From positions 10,687,376 through 10,751,375 of the forward strand of contig OW285194.1 in NCBI GenBank assembly GCA_935421135.1: a DNA stretch of 64,000 bases, in the 5' to 3' direction. The notes under the pieces are model-generated. The model saw only the letters and a list, made by a program, of their open reading frames with translations, made no database searches and was not told the DNA's origin. This document shows positions 1-11,803 of this stretch, one piece after another. Position numbers and translations under genes: made by a program. The first letter of the stretch is position 1. Each line of letters opens with the position of its first letter. Source of the DNA: Bugulina stolonifera (Eukaryota; Bryozoa; Gymnolaemata; Cheilostomatida; Bugulidae).

Positions 1-246
1 CTGGTCTCTTGGTTTCGATTCTTGCCCAAAATGCTTTTTTAATTCTGGGATCGTTGCTCCTATAATATATCCTGAAATAGTAAATAGATAATAATAAATT
101 TTACTGTCAAAAAATTCCACAGACTACATTTGGAATTGGTCAGAGAAGGAAATGTATGAGATTTAATGTTGAGGCTCAGTTGGATAACTTTAACACTCAT
201 TCTTATTTACGAATGAATTCAACTTTGCGTTAATTTGTTTCTTTAG
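1..246. other. Intron of WDHD1 upstream of the first visible exon
   Basis: No coding segment fitting WDHD1 is visible here. The stretch ends in a T-rich acceptor (TTTCTTTAG) just before the exon at 247, so it is read as intron. The minus-strand open frame at 190-435 is a shadow of that exon. Confidence 0.6.
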
Positions 247-3200
247 TGATTTCAAGATTCGAGTTGTAAACTTAGAGAACGATGTCTCTTTACTATCGGG
301 ACACGACGCTCCGATACTCAGCCTCTCTTTGGCTCCAAAATCTGGGCACCTTTTATCTGCAAGCTGTGACGGGACTGTTAAGCTGTGGATCTTTAAGACT
401 AAATGCTGTCTGCTAACTCTAAACCTTCTCCCCAAATTCTCTGATGTCAGGTATGGGTCCTTAAGCTATCCCGTTTCAACCTCCCATTGCACTCACAGTG
501 TTAAACCACTACTGTCTCACCATTCAATATTTGCAAAGAATACTGGTCATCTTATTTCATTAAGATTGATGTGCTGTTTGTCTTTGTAAACCTAGTGGCA
601 GCCAAGATAAACTCATTTGAATATTGGCTATTATGACCTCCATTCAGCATTGAGACCTGTTAAGTTCCTATGGCTATGCCTGTTCTAAGTCTATACTTGT
701 AACTTATGTACATAGGTAAGCTACTAACATCAAATAGCCCAGTAATCTTATTGAGCCAACACTAACTGTCATTCTATAAATAACTCTTGTGCACAGTGAT
801 GAATAAGTAAGTTAGGGTCATGCCCACAAAAAACAATGCAATGCATTGCAAGTCCTATGGCTATCTCTGTAGCACAGTTTTATATTAACTGCTTGAGAGC
901 TTCCAAAATTCCCAGCATAGGCTGATTGAAGGTGAAATCAGCCAATATTAAAATAGGGTTTTCTTGGCATCTGCTAGGTTACCAAAGACAAACAACACAT
1001 CAATCTTACTGAAAAAGGATGAACAAGATTATTTGGAAATATTGAATGGTGCGACAGTAGTGGTTTAACTATCTTTGGTTGACAATCATGTATCAGTTAG
1101 CGAAATATTTTGTTATAGCCTGAGTCCCAGTGTGTGTGGGACCAGCTGGCACTGTGACGGGGTGGAGTTTGCGGTGCCCGTAGATAAGTCCCTACACATC
1201 TATGGTAAAGATACAGACGAAGTGAAATACACACTTTCAGATGAGTCTGTGATAAAGGTGAGGCTACATATCCACCTACGCTGCATGTCCACCCACGCGG
1301 CATATTTACCTACTCTACGTACTCTGGTAGTCTATCTGTTAGCTACTTGTGATAGTTATTGTTGTTAGGTATTCTAGTACTTCACATAGACTAAATCTTT
1401 GCTCTCATTGGGTAAATATTCTAATTGATTTGTTCATGTGATTCGCCAGCGCTTAGAATCTGAACCACTATACTCTGAACGCACTGAATATCCTACATAC
1501 ATGATGACGTGATGTGTAGTGAAATCCTATGTCTATGGTACTCTCATCTTCTTCGTTGTAAGAGCGGATAATACCTTTAATTTCACGACTCCCTTGTGGT
1601 TGGTTAAAATGTACGATGGAAAGTAATTATGATAATTGCCTTAGATCTATCTTTTCAATTAATTATGGGAATTTTATTGAGTAAGGTGAAACAACTTCAA
1701 CATCACAAATACTTGAACTTTTCATAAAATGACAACTTGCAAACATTGTGACACTTTCTGCTTTTTGTTTTTGTGTTATATGCGGTCATTTGTACCTCAA
1801 CTGCTCCTATTTTTAGCCCATAAACCTGTGCGCATATAGCAGAGATGGTGGGGCGTTGGCAGCAGCCACCGTAGATGGTGTGATCATAGTGTGGAATAGT
1901 TCTAAGCAGACTAGACTCTGCTCTCAGGAGACCGTAGGTGTGGGTGCGATCACGTCCCTTACTTGGTACAATAAATACACACTGCTCTACGCTAATGATC
2001 AGGTTGGTATGCTTCATAGTTGCTATTGTTTTGAATACAGGCTATTTCCCACCTGTTACAAACCTCTGTTACATTGTATTTGATTATCAAATTTATTGCA
2101 GGGGCACTTTGGTAATGTCAAGGTCGATTCTCTGCTGTCGGAGGATGCAGGAACTAAGAAGTCAGAGGGAAAGGTGTGTATGAAGTTTATTGTACCAGAC
2201 AGTATAATGTAACAGTGGTTGTTTAGTTTCCAATTTGTTTGAGTGGGGATTTCTCGGCTGTAGATGTTGAAACTCTGTTTTAGTGCCAAAATATTCAATC
2301 AATCAGGAACGAATTTCTGTCTTGTCTCAAGAAAACGAGGCAATCTCTTTTCAACTTTAGTGGAATTGACCAATCATGGTCTGTGTATTCTTACAGTTAA
2401 CCAATCAGGAGATAGCTGACATGTTTGATGGTAGTGATGATGAGAATTTCATGGATACAGAGGCTGTGGAGGATGGACCCAGTGTTGAGTATGGAGATAT
2501 AGTCGAGGAACTCGAGGATGAAGTGAAACACACCAGGAAACAAACCAAATCTAAGGCTATAGAAGACGATGACGATGATGACGATATAGGTGGGCGTGTG
2601 CATACATTTGATTTGATTTTTAGAAATGTAAAACTTAGAATGTCCACTAAGTTAAATGAGGGTACATATAAAGGGCCTACAACTTTAAAGTGTGCTCGAC
2701 ACTTGGTATTGATTGTTAGTATATTTTGATAGTTCAATCCTCGAGCCGAGATTTAAAGACTGATTCAGGTGATATTTTTAATATAATTGATTGCAATATC
2801 TTACTCCTTTCTAGTCATAGTCGAATATTTTAGCCTCAGATATAACTGGCTCAATGGCAACCTCTGTAGCAGAGGGACCACCCGCTGAGACTAAGCCTGC
2901 TCCTAGACCAGATGTTACACAACCTCCTGACACACCACAGGCAGGTGCCCTAGTCACAGATGAGCAAGAGCCCTTTCAACCTGGCTCTACTCCGACCAAT
3001 CACAAGTCTCGATACATGGTAAGTTAGTAAGCGTATATGCTGTAGGTACAAAAATTGCACTGCAACAAAATTATGTCAACTGTTTGGAGTTATCACTCTC
3101 TTTTACAGAGGGTGTGTGTTGACTGTTGGGAACCAAATATATATTTTATCTATAGCAAGGTTTAGCCATTTACTATTCACACAAATATGGCTGTATGTGC

Positions 3201-6200
3201 AGGTATGGAATGAGGTGGGAATTATCCGCTCTTACAATGGAGAAGACGAAAGCACCATAGACATAGAGTTTCACGATACATCACGTCATCATACGATACA
3301 TTTGAACAACACGGATGGGCATTCTATGGCTGCCCTAGGTGACGAGTGTGCGGTGCTAGCTACTGAAGATAATGGGAAGGGGAGAAGGTATGTCTACTGG
3401 TTCCTCTATTTCTACAAATTTTTTGATTAGATGTTTTGGACACTGCACAGCTGAGTACCTATAGCAAATTTCTCTTGGCTCTAGCAGAAGAAACATCAAC
3501 ATCTATTATACAAGAATAGACCATGAAATTCAGTGCCTTTACCAACCAAGTCATACAGGAATAGAGTCTAGGATCTATCGGTATTTTTGATTGAGTGTTC
3601 AGTATTTGTTTAAAGGGAAGATCGCCTATACTTTGCAGTCATAGACACCCAGAAGCTATTAATCATAATTTAAAGTTGTCCTCTACTGATTCAATTGCTT
3701 CTTTTAGAATAAGAGGTGACAACTCCGAGTTAGAGTTAATATCTTAGAAGTGTTGTGTTTGCAGTTTGTTGTTATAGTTACCAACGCTACGCACATGCTC
3801 CCCACGTATGTAACCAATCACAGTACTTGTTGTATTTTAGTTCTTTACTGTGCATATGTTACGGAGGAGATGATGACAAACAGCAATGGTCTATAACTCT
3901 GGACAAGCATGAGACGATTCAATCTGTTTGTGTAGGCGGAGACTTTGTGGCTGTGGCAACAAGCAGTCACATGATCAGAGCATTTACCACAGCTGGATTC
4001 CAGCTATCTCCTTTCTTGATCCCCGGAGCTCCAGTAGCAATGGCTGCCTATAAGAGAGTACTTATGGTCGTCTACCACACGGCCCCAGGTACTCGGACTA
4101 ACTGAAAAAATCTTACCATTTGAGCTTGAATATCTCTTTACAATGCATTGCATCCACCATTTTGTAACTATCCAAGCTTCCTAAATGGAATCTGATAAAG
4201 TAATGACAGATAAGTTCTTGTAAGATTTGAAAGAATTTTTTGTTACTATAATAATTGCTACTGGGCCTAGACTGTACATGATTGATAATACGAAACTAAC
4301 ATGATTGATAATACGAAACTAAACTGTGTTGTAGCTCTGAATGGTTACCAGAACCTGTCTGTTTCAATACTTACTGTGACTGGTAGTAGAGAGGTGCTAA
4401 CTCACTGCTCTAAACTTCCTTTGTCAGGCACTAGCACTTTACAGTGGCTAGGGTAAGTAGTGTTCCCTCTTAATAGGCGGGGTTAGGGTAAGTAGTGCTC
4501 CCTCTTAATGGGCGGGGTTAAGGTGAGTAGTGTTCTCTCTTAGTGGGCGTGGTTAGGTGAATAGTGCCCCCTCTGAATGGGCGTGGTTAGGGTATGTAGT
4601 GCGCCCTCTTAGTGCTCTCTGTTATGGCAAGTCTGGGCAGTGCTTTCATAGTGGGTGTGCTTTGTATGAGTAGTATGATTCATTTTTTCAGTAGCTCAAT
4701 AGAGATCAAATTGGCCCAAAATTATTTTTGGCTCCCTTCTCTAGGAGTAGAATAGCAGTCCTTTGCCAACCAATATAATGTGTGTACATATATATTGTAC
4801 CAATACTCTGCCCACAGGTTTAGCAGTGAAGGAACTCCACTAATATACGACTCTAATGGACTGCTCTCCATGTACAGAATATTTGGACATGACTTATGGA
4901 CACCTATTATAAACACCAAGGTAATATAGTTTTAGCAACAGCAGAAGTCTGGTAATAGAATCAGCAGCAATGAATGATACTATATTATATAAAACTATAT
5001 TTTTGCGTGATTTTAGGTCAAAGATAAACACAGTAGTCAGTTTATTGTCAGCGTAGCCGAAGTTCCTCCACAGATCCGCTGTATATCTTGTAAAGGTTCC
5101 TCATACCCCTCCACCTCTATCAAACCTACAATGAGGATACTCAACTATTGTATACCACTTGCCGGGTTGGACACAGATACAGGCGTCCAAGAGGTGAGAT
5201 ATGTTACTATGTTATTCGTTTCATACTTTATGTTACATGTTCTATGAGTGTTCTATGCTCCATTAGTGTTTACCGAATCAATTGATTTGTTAATTGGTGG
5301 CATAACCCAGCTGAGAGTCTTTGAGCAAGTCTAAAGGCACTCGCACATCTTCAAATCTTTGGAGGTATGGAACCTACATCTAAGTTATGTATATACACAT
5401 AATGAACTGCATGGTTAGCCTGTGATCCATAAGATGTGCATTGTAGGAGATAGTTTGGAGGCACCGTCTCTTATCACAGGCTAGTGGCAATTGGCTAAGC
5501 GACAGGATTGCAGACACCACAGGCTATGATAAGCAGGAGCAGACGTCCCTCATGAAACTGTTCTCTGTAAGTATGACTGGTAGTTATCTTCTCTCTTATC
5601 CTTATGTTCAAACTGAATGGTGATTGAACATTAAACTAACATTAACTAACAAACCTTTTGATGAAATGGTCATGGGTCAACCAATGAGCAAGCAGATCAG
5701 ACAGATTTTCTTTTTCTTAGTTCTTTTATGTGTAATAATTTAGAGCATGGGAAATCACCTTGTTGTCTACTACACAGAAATAGTGCTGGAAAATATCTGG
5801 AAGTTTAGCTGTCTGGTACTATGTCAGCCAACCGATTGGACTCCCTAACATATATTATGTTACATCTAAGTTATATCATTAGGGTGAATGAATGATTATC
5901 TAAGTGGTTAACATACTGATCTTCATTTCAGACTGCCTGCCGAGAAGAGAGATTGGATCGAGCCTATCAGATCGCTGGGCTTATGTGTGAGGGATACGTT
6001 AAACTTGCCGCTCAGTACGCTAACCGAACTCATAATGTTAGCCTAGCCAAAAAACTGCAGCAGTTGGCACAGGAGAAGAAAGAGGGGACGGAAGAAGAGA
6101 GTGTGTTTGGTATTGTACAACCTACAGTGGGATTCTCAGGCTATAATCGGTACGAATAACAATCAAGTCATAGTGGAAGATGTTCATGGTTTCTGATAAA

Positions 6201-8615
6201 TAATGTCCATTGCAACAAGACTAGCAGTGATACTTGTAGTGCGCATGTACGAGCCAGTATTTGGATAGGGGACCGCAAAGTCTTACGATTCTACAGCTAT
6301 TGTTAGTCTTATTGCTATCATTGTTGCTATAGCAACCACTACCACGCTGCCATCTACTGTTACTGGTACTATACTACCACCACACTGTTACTGGTACTAT
6401 GCTACCACCACAATGATACTGATACTATGCTACCACCACAATGATACTGGTACTGTGCTACCACCACAATGATACTGGTACTATGCTACCACCACAATGA
6501 TACTGGTGCTGTGCTACCACCACAATGATACTGGTACTGTGCTACCACCACAATGATACTGGTACTATGCTACCACCACAATGATACTGGTACTATGCTA
6601 CCACCACAATGATACTGGTATCTTAAAAAGTAACTTTGACTTATTTAGAATAACTCAGGACGATGAGGAGTCGACCGACGAGCTGACTAGATTCACCGCT
6701 GCCAGGTTTTCTACCACTCCCAGTAAAGAGCTGACTACCTCAATCATAACATCACACGGTGCGAGTCAGCATTCTCCTCTGATTGGACGAGATGACAGTA
6801 GCCAGAGTGTACCTGTCAGCGGCACAAAGAATGGTTTGTGATTGGTTAATTCTGTGTTTGCTTCTTGATGATTAGTAAAATACTTATCAAACTGTTTTGT
6901 GATTCAAAGTTCTACAATTTTCGATTAGTGAAGTTATTAAAAATTATTTTATTTATCGTCTGATACCATTTATTTCTGTAGCTCGACTGACATTTGCCAA
7001 TGTGTTATCTCAACCACCATCCCTTGTGGAGGATTCACAGCAGAGTCAAGACAGTCAGAGCAGTAGATCAAATCCTTTTAAGGTGAGTTAGTCACTCTTG
7101 GTCAGACGGTCAGTCAGTTGATCAGTCAGTTGAACAGTCGATCAGTTGTTAGTCAGCTAGTCAACCAGTTCAGTCATTAGCTTTGTAAGCGATTGTTAGG
7201 ATACTAACTTATCTAATAGAAAGGCTGAGGGGTGATTCAACCACATTAACTGATTCACTGATTGGAGGATCTTCTTTTAGAGGATGTCAGATGGAGCTCC
7301 AAAACGTCTTTCAATAAACGACATGCACAAGGCCTTGGATGAGAAGGATCAACAGAAGGCGGAGCTAAAGAAGAACTTAGCACAGCAGCACCACACTGTT
7401 AAGGTAATACCACACTACACTGTGTTAAACTAGAAGGGGTTATAATAGTACAGCAGCAGTGTACTGTGTTAGCAGCAAGACACTACTGTAAAGGTGACTA
7501 CTGTCAGGATGTTTTATCTTAGCCATACTGCTTCTTGCAGCTTTAACGTTGGTTGCTAGCCACAATGTAGGCCAATTATATTAATTAAGTCTACCAAGTA
7601 GTGTTAAAATCCATTATTTTCTTTGTATTTGCCAGCAATCAAAACAAACAAAGCTCTTTGCTAAATCAGCTGACACTAAAACACCAGCTGACAGGAAGTC
7701 TAAGGTGGAAGCACAGACACCAACTGATGAGAATATGGAGAAAGGGGGAGATAAACCTATGAAGGTACCAAAGATGTAAGTCAGGGAATACCCCTCTTTC
7801 TGTGAGGGGATACCCCTTTCTCTAGGTCAGGGAATACCCTATCTCTAAGTCGGGGAATACCCCATCTCTAGGTCAGGGAATACCCCTCTTTCTGTGAGAG
7901 GATACCCCTTTCTCTAAGTCAGGGAGTACTCATTTTTCTCTAGGTCAAGGAGACACTTTTTTTGTAAATTAGGTTCACCTCATCCTGTTTCAGAGTCTGG
8001 GGGTACTCCCACTTTGAGTTTGAGTTAATCCCTCCAAGTACAAGGACGCCTCCTCTTTCTAGGTATGCCCTTATCTTTGCCATGGTACTTATCATGCACT
8101 GTATTTACTTTATCCCTGGATATGTGGTCGTAGGTCGGCCTTTGAACTGTTCCGTAAGGAGAAGTGTGAAGGCAAGTCAAGAGCTGAGTCTATGGATCAG
8201 TTTAAATCAATCAGCAGAGAGGAGAAAAAGGTGAGACGAAGCTCTAAGGTATTATCAGTGAATCAGACCCAGTTAGTGGGTTGTCTTCTCCTGCTACAAA
8301 GAGAAGATAACTTGCTCTTTACTGCTACTAGTGTATGTTGTACTAGTAGATGTGTTACATGTATATAACATGCTACATGATGTGTATGTTGTACATGTGT
8401 TATATAATATACTACAGGTGTATGTTGCAAAAGCAGATGCTATAAATAAAGCTGCCGAGACACCATCAACACCAGATGATGTTTCAGAGAAAAAAAGAAA
8501 ACTAAACCCATCTGATGAAAACAAATCGGACTCGGAACCTAACAGTGTTAAGAAACAGGCATTGGTAGCTAGTGAGAACACTAAGGCTAAACTAGCAGCC
8601 TTTGCTAACAACTAA
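247..8615 (+). CDS. WDHD1: WDHD1 / AND-1 (Ctf4) replisome adaptor, 5'-partial
   Basis: The family is a homotrimeric nuclear hub linking the CMG helicase to DNA polymerase alpha and other clients. Nineteen exons join in phase: 247-450, 1119-1257, 1817-2002, 2102-2173, 2397-2589, 2834-3018, 3203-3387, 3841-4088, 4335-4452, 4818-4920, 5017-5193, 5447-5566, 5932-6149, 6649-6833, 6982-7082, 7281-7403, 7636-7775, 8134-8230, 8418-8615. They give about 996 residues. The first visible exon reads GHDAPILSLSLAPKSGHLLS and corresponds to roughly residue 117 of human WDHD1 (from memory), so the first WD repeats lie off the left edge. WD repeats are followed by an acidic stretch (IEDDDDDDDIG), then the SepB/Ctf4 core (RYMVWNEVGIIRSYNGEDES, FHDTSRHHTIHLNNTDGHSM). 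The tail has NPFK and a short HMG-box-like segment (exons 18-19, SAFELFRKEKCEG) and ends AKLAAFANN. The order of conserved blocks makes the family call secure. Several introns carry tandem repeats anchored on splice sites. Confidence 0.93.
4450..4622 (+). repeat. 35-bp minisatellite, 5 copies, starting at the exon 9 donor site
   Basis: The 35-bp unit begins AGGGTAAGTAGTG, which is the 5' splice site of the exon ending at 4452, and ends GGCGGGGTT. Five diverging copies follow (starts about 4450, 4485, 4520, 4555, 4590). Copies keep GTAAGT, GTGAGT, GTGAAT or GTATGT in the donor position. Confidence 0.85.
6355..6620 (+). repeat. 28-bp minisatellite in a WDHD1 intron
   Basis: About nine to ten copies of a 28-bp unit containing GATACTGGTACTATGCTACC followed by ACCACAAT. 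The array ends about 28 bp before the exon starting at 6649. The first copies carry ACTGTTACTGG in place of ATGATACTGG, and G/A changes distinguish individual copies. Confidence 0.9.
7775..7945 (+). repeat. Imperfect tandem repeat starting at the exon 17 donor site
   Basis: The donor of the exon ending at 7775 reads GTAAGTCAGGGAATACCCC. The motif (A/G)GTCAGGGAATACCC recurs about four more times up to 7935, interleaved with CTTTCTGTGAG(G/A)GGATACCCC. Units are irregular, roughly 24-48 bp. Confidence 0.75.
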
Positions 8616-9401
8616 AGACACTGTATCAGTACCAACTGGGATGGCACCTGGAAGCACTTGTTCAGATCCATGACCCCATGCACAGTAACTGTTCATGAAG
8701 TAGCTGTCAGCTGACATACATTATATCTATGATGGCATCTCTCTCGCAAACTTTAGCACCAACACTCTAATACAATGTTCGGTAAGAGCAACTTAATAAT
8801 ACTTAGAAAATAGAATTGAAATAACTAAAATATAGATATTTAAATGAAATGTTTTATGACCTCTTAGCTTTAGGCTAATAGCTATAGCTAATAGTTTCTA
8901 TAAGGACTTCTAATAAACCTACCTGTAAATGTATTTTGTTATCAAACTCATGCAATGTGATTATTTTTTATTGTTGACTTATATTTATTTATATCACTTA
9001 TAATACACTTTATGCAATGATTTTAGTAAAATATTATAGAATAATACATTTATATTACAGAACTGTTGATGTTTCTCTGCTAATAATAAAAAATATACAT
9101 TTAACCCAACTTGTCTGCTTGACAGTTTGTAATGGTAAGTTACCCTCCCCTGTTACTTGAGATTTATATGAGAAAGCAACTCCTGGCTCTGTGGCAGTAC
9201 TGTAATAATGCTCTTTCATGAAAGTGAGTGAAATCTGAGAGAGGGGGTAACTACTAATATAATATTTATGTTGTAGCCTTGTGAATTGGGCTACAATTTC
9301 ATACAGAAACAATACTTATTTACTCCACCATTGAACTGGAACATTCTGGAACCATATAAATACACATGTTGAAAGTGACGTCAGGTATATGTTGATATTT
9401 C
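8616..9401. other. 3' untranslated/intergenic DNA between convergent genes
   Basis: The 3' ends of WDHD1 (plus) and the orphan membrane protein (minus) face each other here. I see AT-rich sequence, the AATAAA at 8912 and no convincing coding segment. Confidence 0.6.
8912..8917 (+). terminator. WDHD1: Probable polyadenylation signal of WDHD1
   Basis: An AATAAA hexamer lies about 300 bp after the TAA stop at 8613-8615, in an AT-rich 3' untranslated region, before the convergent neighbour begins. Confidence 0.5.
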
Positions 9402-11541
9402 TTATTTTCTCTTAAAGTTACGTTGCCCAGATCTAGTATTTGATCCAGCCTTGGTCTTCATTGCTTTGGTGTTTGTATTTGTTGCTCTCCTAAATTTGGA
9501 ATTGTTTGCTGTGAGCTTATATTGTTGGGTCTTCCGTACTCTTTTTGATTTCTCTTGATTCCATCCAATATCATTGGTTTGATTTACCACATTTGGTGCC
9601 TGATCCATGTCTTCGTTATACTTTGAAGAATGTTTGGTGTCTCGACAATCGCCAAGCTTTTCTTTCTTATGCCGAATATTTTTTACTCTCGGCTTCCTGT
9701 TACACTTAGTCTTATTAGTCTTCGGTGGGGGATTGGGAATTTTAACCCCGTCGCCTTGTCGTCTTATGGCAAGTACTTTGTTAATGCTCTTCATTATACC
9801 TCCCTGTCCACAAGTAGTCGATTCTTTTCGCTGATTTCCTGTACGATGTTTAGCTGACTTGGAGCTGTGGTGCTGACTCTTTTCCGCTCGTCGGTTATTT
9901 CTTGTTTGATTTCCCTGCTGGTTGTTACTCATTGTGCTGTTCATGTAAGAGTTTGTCCTTGACCTCCAGTCTTCGTCTGAATAAGACCCTGTCAATCAAT
10001 CGAGTTATATCAAACAGAGCAGCCCACATTCGATACTAAACCTTCCTGTGGATAGGTCACCAGATACTACATTCCATGAAATACGTATACAATAGAAAAA
10101 CTGAACTTCTTCCTGTAATTTTAGCCGTCCACTTATGAGCTGTGGTTATACCAGGAGCCCTACTTCTTATCACATACTGAGTGACTTGCGTCATATACAA
10201 TGTAAATGTATATGATCTTTGCATGGGAAATGAACCTCTATTAGGCTACAATAAAACTGACTGTGATGGAGGTGATGCTCTATGTGCTGAGAAAACAAAG
10301 AGTTGCTTATCGTTAGCAACCAAATTTCAAGCTAACCACAATATTAATATACATGTAGAGCGGCACACAGGGCTTATTTAGTTGAACACTGTCACTTACA
10401 AAAGTTTGCCGCTCTATCTTATTACTGCAGCTCTGTCGTTAGCACGTTATATTGATATAGCATTCTATATTAGGAGTTATCCACTCTGTTGGACTTACCT
10501 GAGTGTGTGCCGTGGGAACGGTTAGAGCTGTATTCATCATACTCATCATATTCGTAGTCTAAACATGAAAAACTGTACATTGTGGATAACAGGTACTCAT
10601 TCCCAGCTTTTGATCATAAAGCTTATTCCAACTAAAGCTCCGTTTATACACAATCATGTTCATCTGAGTCTGGATCATGTGTTTTTACTAGTAACAATTT
10701 AAGGTGTGAACAGGGCTTAAATTTTTGCAATAATTTTAGAAGCATTTTGCTTGCCAAAACATAAGATAAGCTACAGTGTATAATCCTGTGGTTTAGAAAA
10801 CAATGAACAATCTAATCAGAAAGTTTACCAGAATTACGAATCAACTAATTTATGTTAAGCTTCTGTAATTATACCAGTTAACTCTGTGTCAACCCATCTG
10901 CTGTTTTTTGCCACCCAGATACGGCGGATGAAGAATAGAAGACAACAAGCAGGTATTACTGTGGCGGGTATTGCTATCAGCATCACTAGCAATCGTTTGC
11001 GCTCCGATTCTTTTACCTCGTTCTTCAACAGTGCTGCTTCATCAAGATGTAATTGCTAAAACACAGGCTAAGATAATGGGAACTCGGAATATAAAATTCA
11101 GTGAGCAAGATTGGGCTAGTACACTAATCTGTTTGCACTGCCCTATAACATCTACTATGCAGTATTATAAGATTATTATAGCCTTCAATGGACACTTCCC
11201 TTAGTTCTAAATGAGGTATTTGTTAGAAATACGAATAAAATTTTTCTCAACCTCGTTAAAAAATGTATCAAGCGCATTTTCACAGAATAAGTAACAATAA
11301 CACTGCATTTGTATAGCAATACAGCAGCGCAGTTACGCTTGGTGACAGTTTGGTCCCCTCTGGCTGCACTTTGAGAAGTTTATCGTTAGTAGGAAAGCAA
11401 AAATACCTGACTGTGACGATACTCTTTATTTATAGCCCTTTGTGTATCTCTATTTCTCTCATGGTTGGATATATCCACATCTATTGCACGAGATAGAGTC
11501 ACCAATATAAACACGTACACCCAGATGTGCATCTGAGACAT
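9402..11541 (-). CDS. Unrecognised type I single-pass membrane protein, 320 aa
   Basis: Four exons join in phase on the minus strand: 11541-11407, 11055-10875, 10558-10499, 9988-9402. Residues 1-19 form a signal peptide (MSQMHIWVYVFILVTLSRA). The ectodomain is very short, about 47 residues and rich in charge. A membrane helix spans about 67-88 (LLVMLIAIPATVIPACCLLF) and is followed by IRR. The tail begins with an acidic tyrosine-rich segment (DYEYDEYDEYSS, about 107-118), then a roughly 200-residue low-complexity stretch rich in Lys, Arg, Asn, Ser and Thr, ending GQRNFKRK. I recognise no family. The short ectodomain and long basic tail suggest an adaptor-like protein; this is inference. Exon phase and the signal peptide support a real gene. 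Confidence 0.72.
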
Positions 11542-11569
11542 GTTTGTGTGCCTTCACTGATTAAAGCTG

Positions 11570-11803
11570 CTATTGTTTGTTAGTTCTAACGTATTGCTTC
11601 ACGATCTGCGCAAAGTAATTTTTCTGGGACAGACTGCAAAGTCTATAACTTTCTAGCTTAGTGATTTGATAGTCATGTGATCTTACCAACACATTATGAC
11701 CTAGTTGGTAACGGAGTTGTCTACTCTGACTAAAGGGTTGATTGGTGTAATGCTCTGCTAAAATCTCCCGTGGGGCATGTGGAGTGAAGTAATAACGATC
11801 CAT
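11570..11803 (-). CDS. Small ORF (77 aa) 28 bp upstream of the orphan membrane protein start
   Basis: The open frame runs from ATG at 11803 to TAG ending at 11570, starting MDRYYFTPHAPREILAEHYT. Composition looks protein-like, with many Tyr, Gln, His and Arg and little low complexity. It ends 28 bp before the ATG at 11541, so it could be an upstream ORF in the same transcript or a separate small gene. A 53-nt in-frame-altering intron is also possible (GTAAGA to CTTTGCAG), which would give a shorter end (SVPEKLLCADREAIR). No family recognised. Confidence 0.35.
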   Translation of the reverse strand: MDRYYFTPHAPREILAEHYTNQPFSQSRQLRYQLGHNVLVRSHDYQITKLESYRLCSLSQKNYFAQIVKQYVRTNKQ

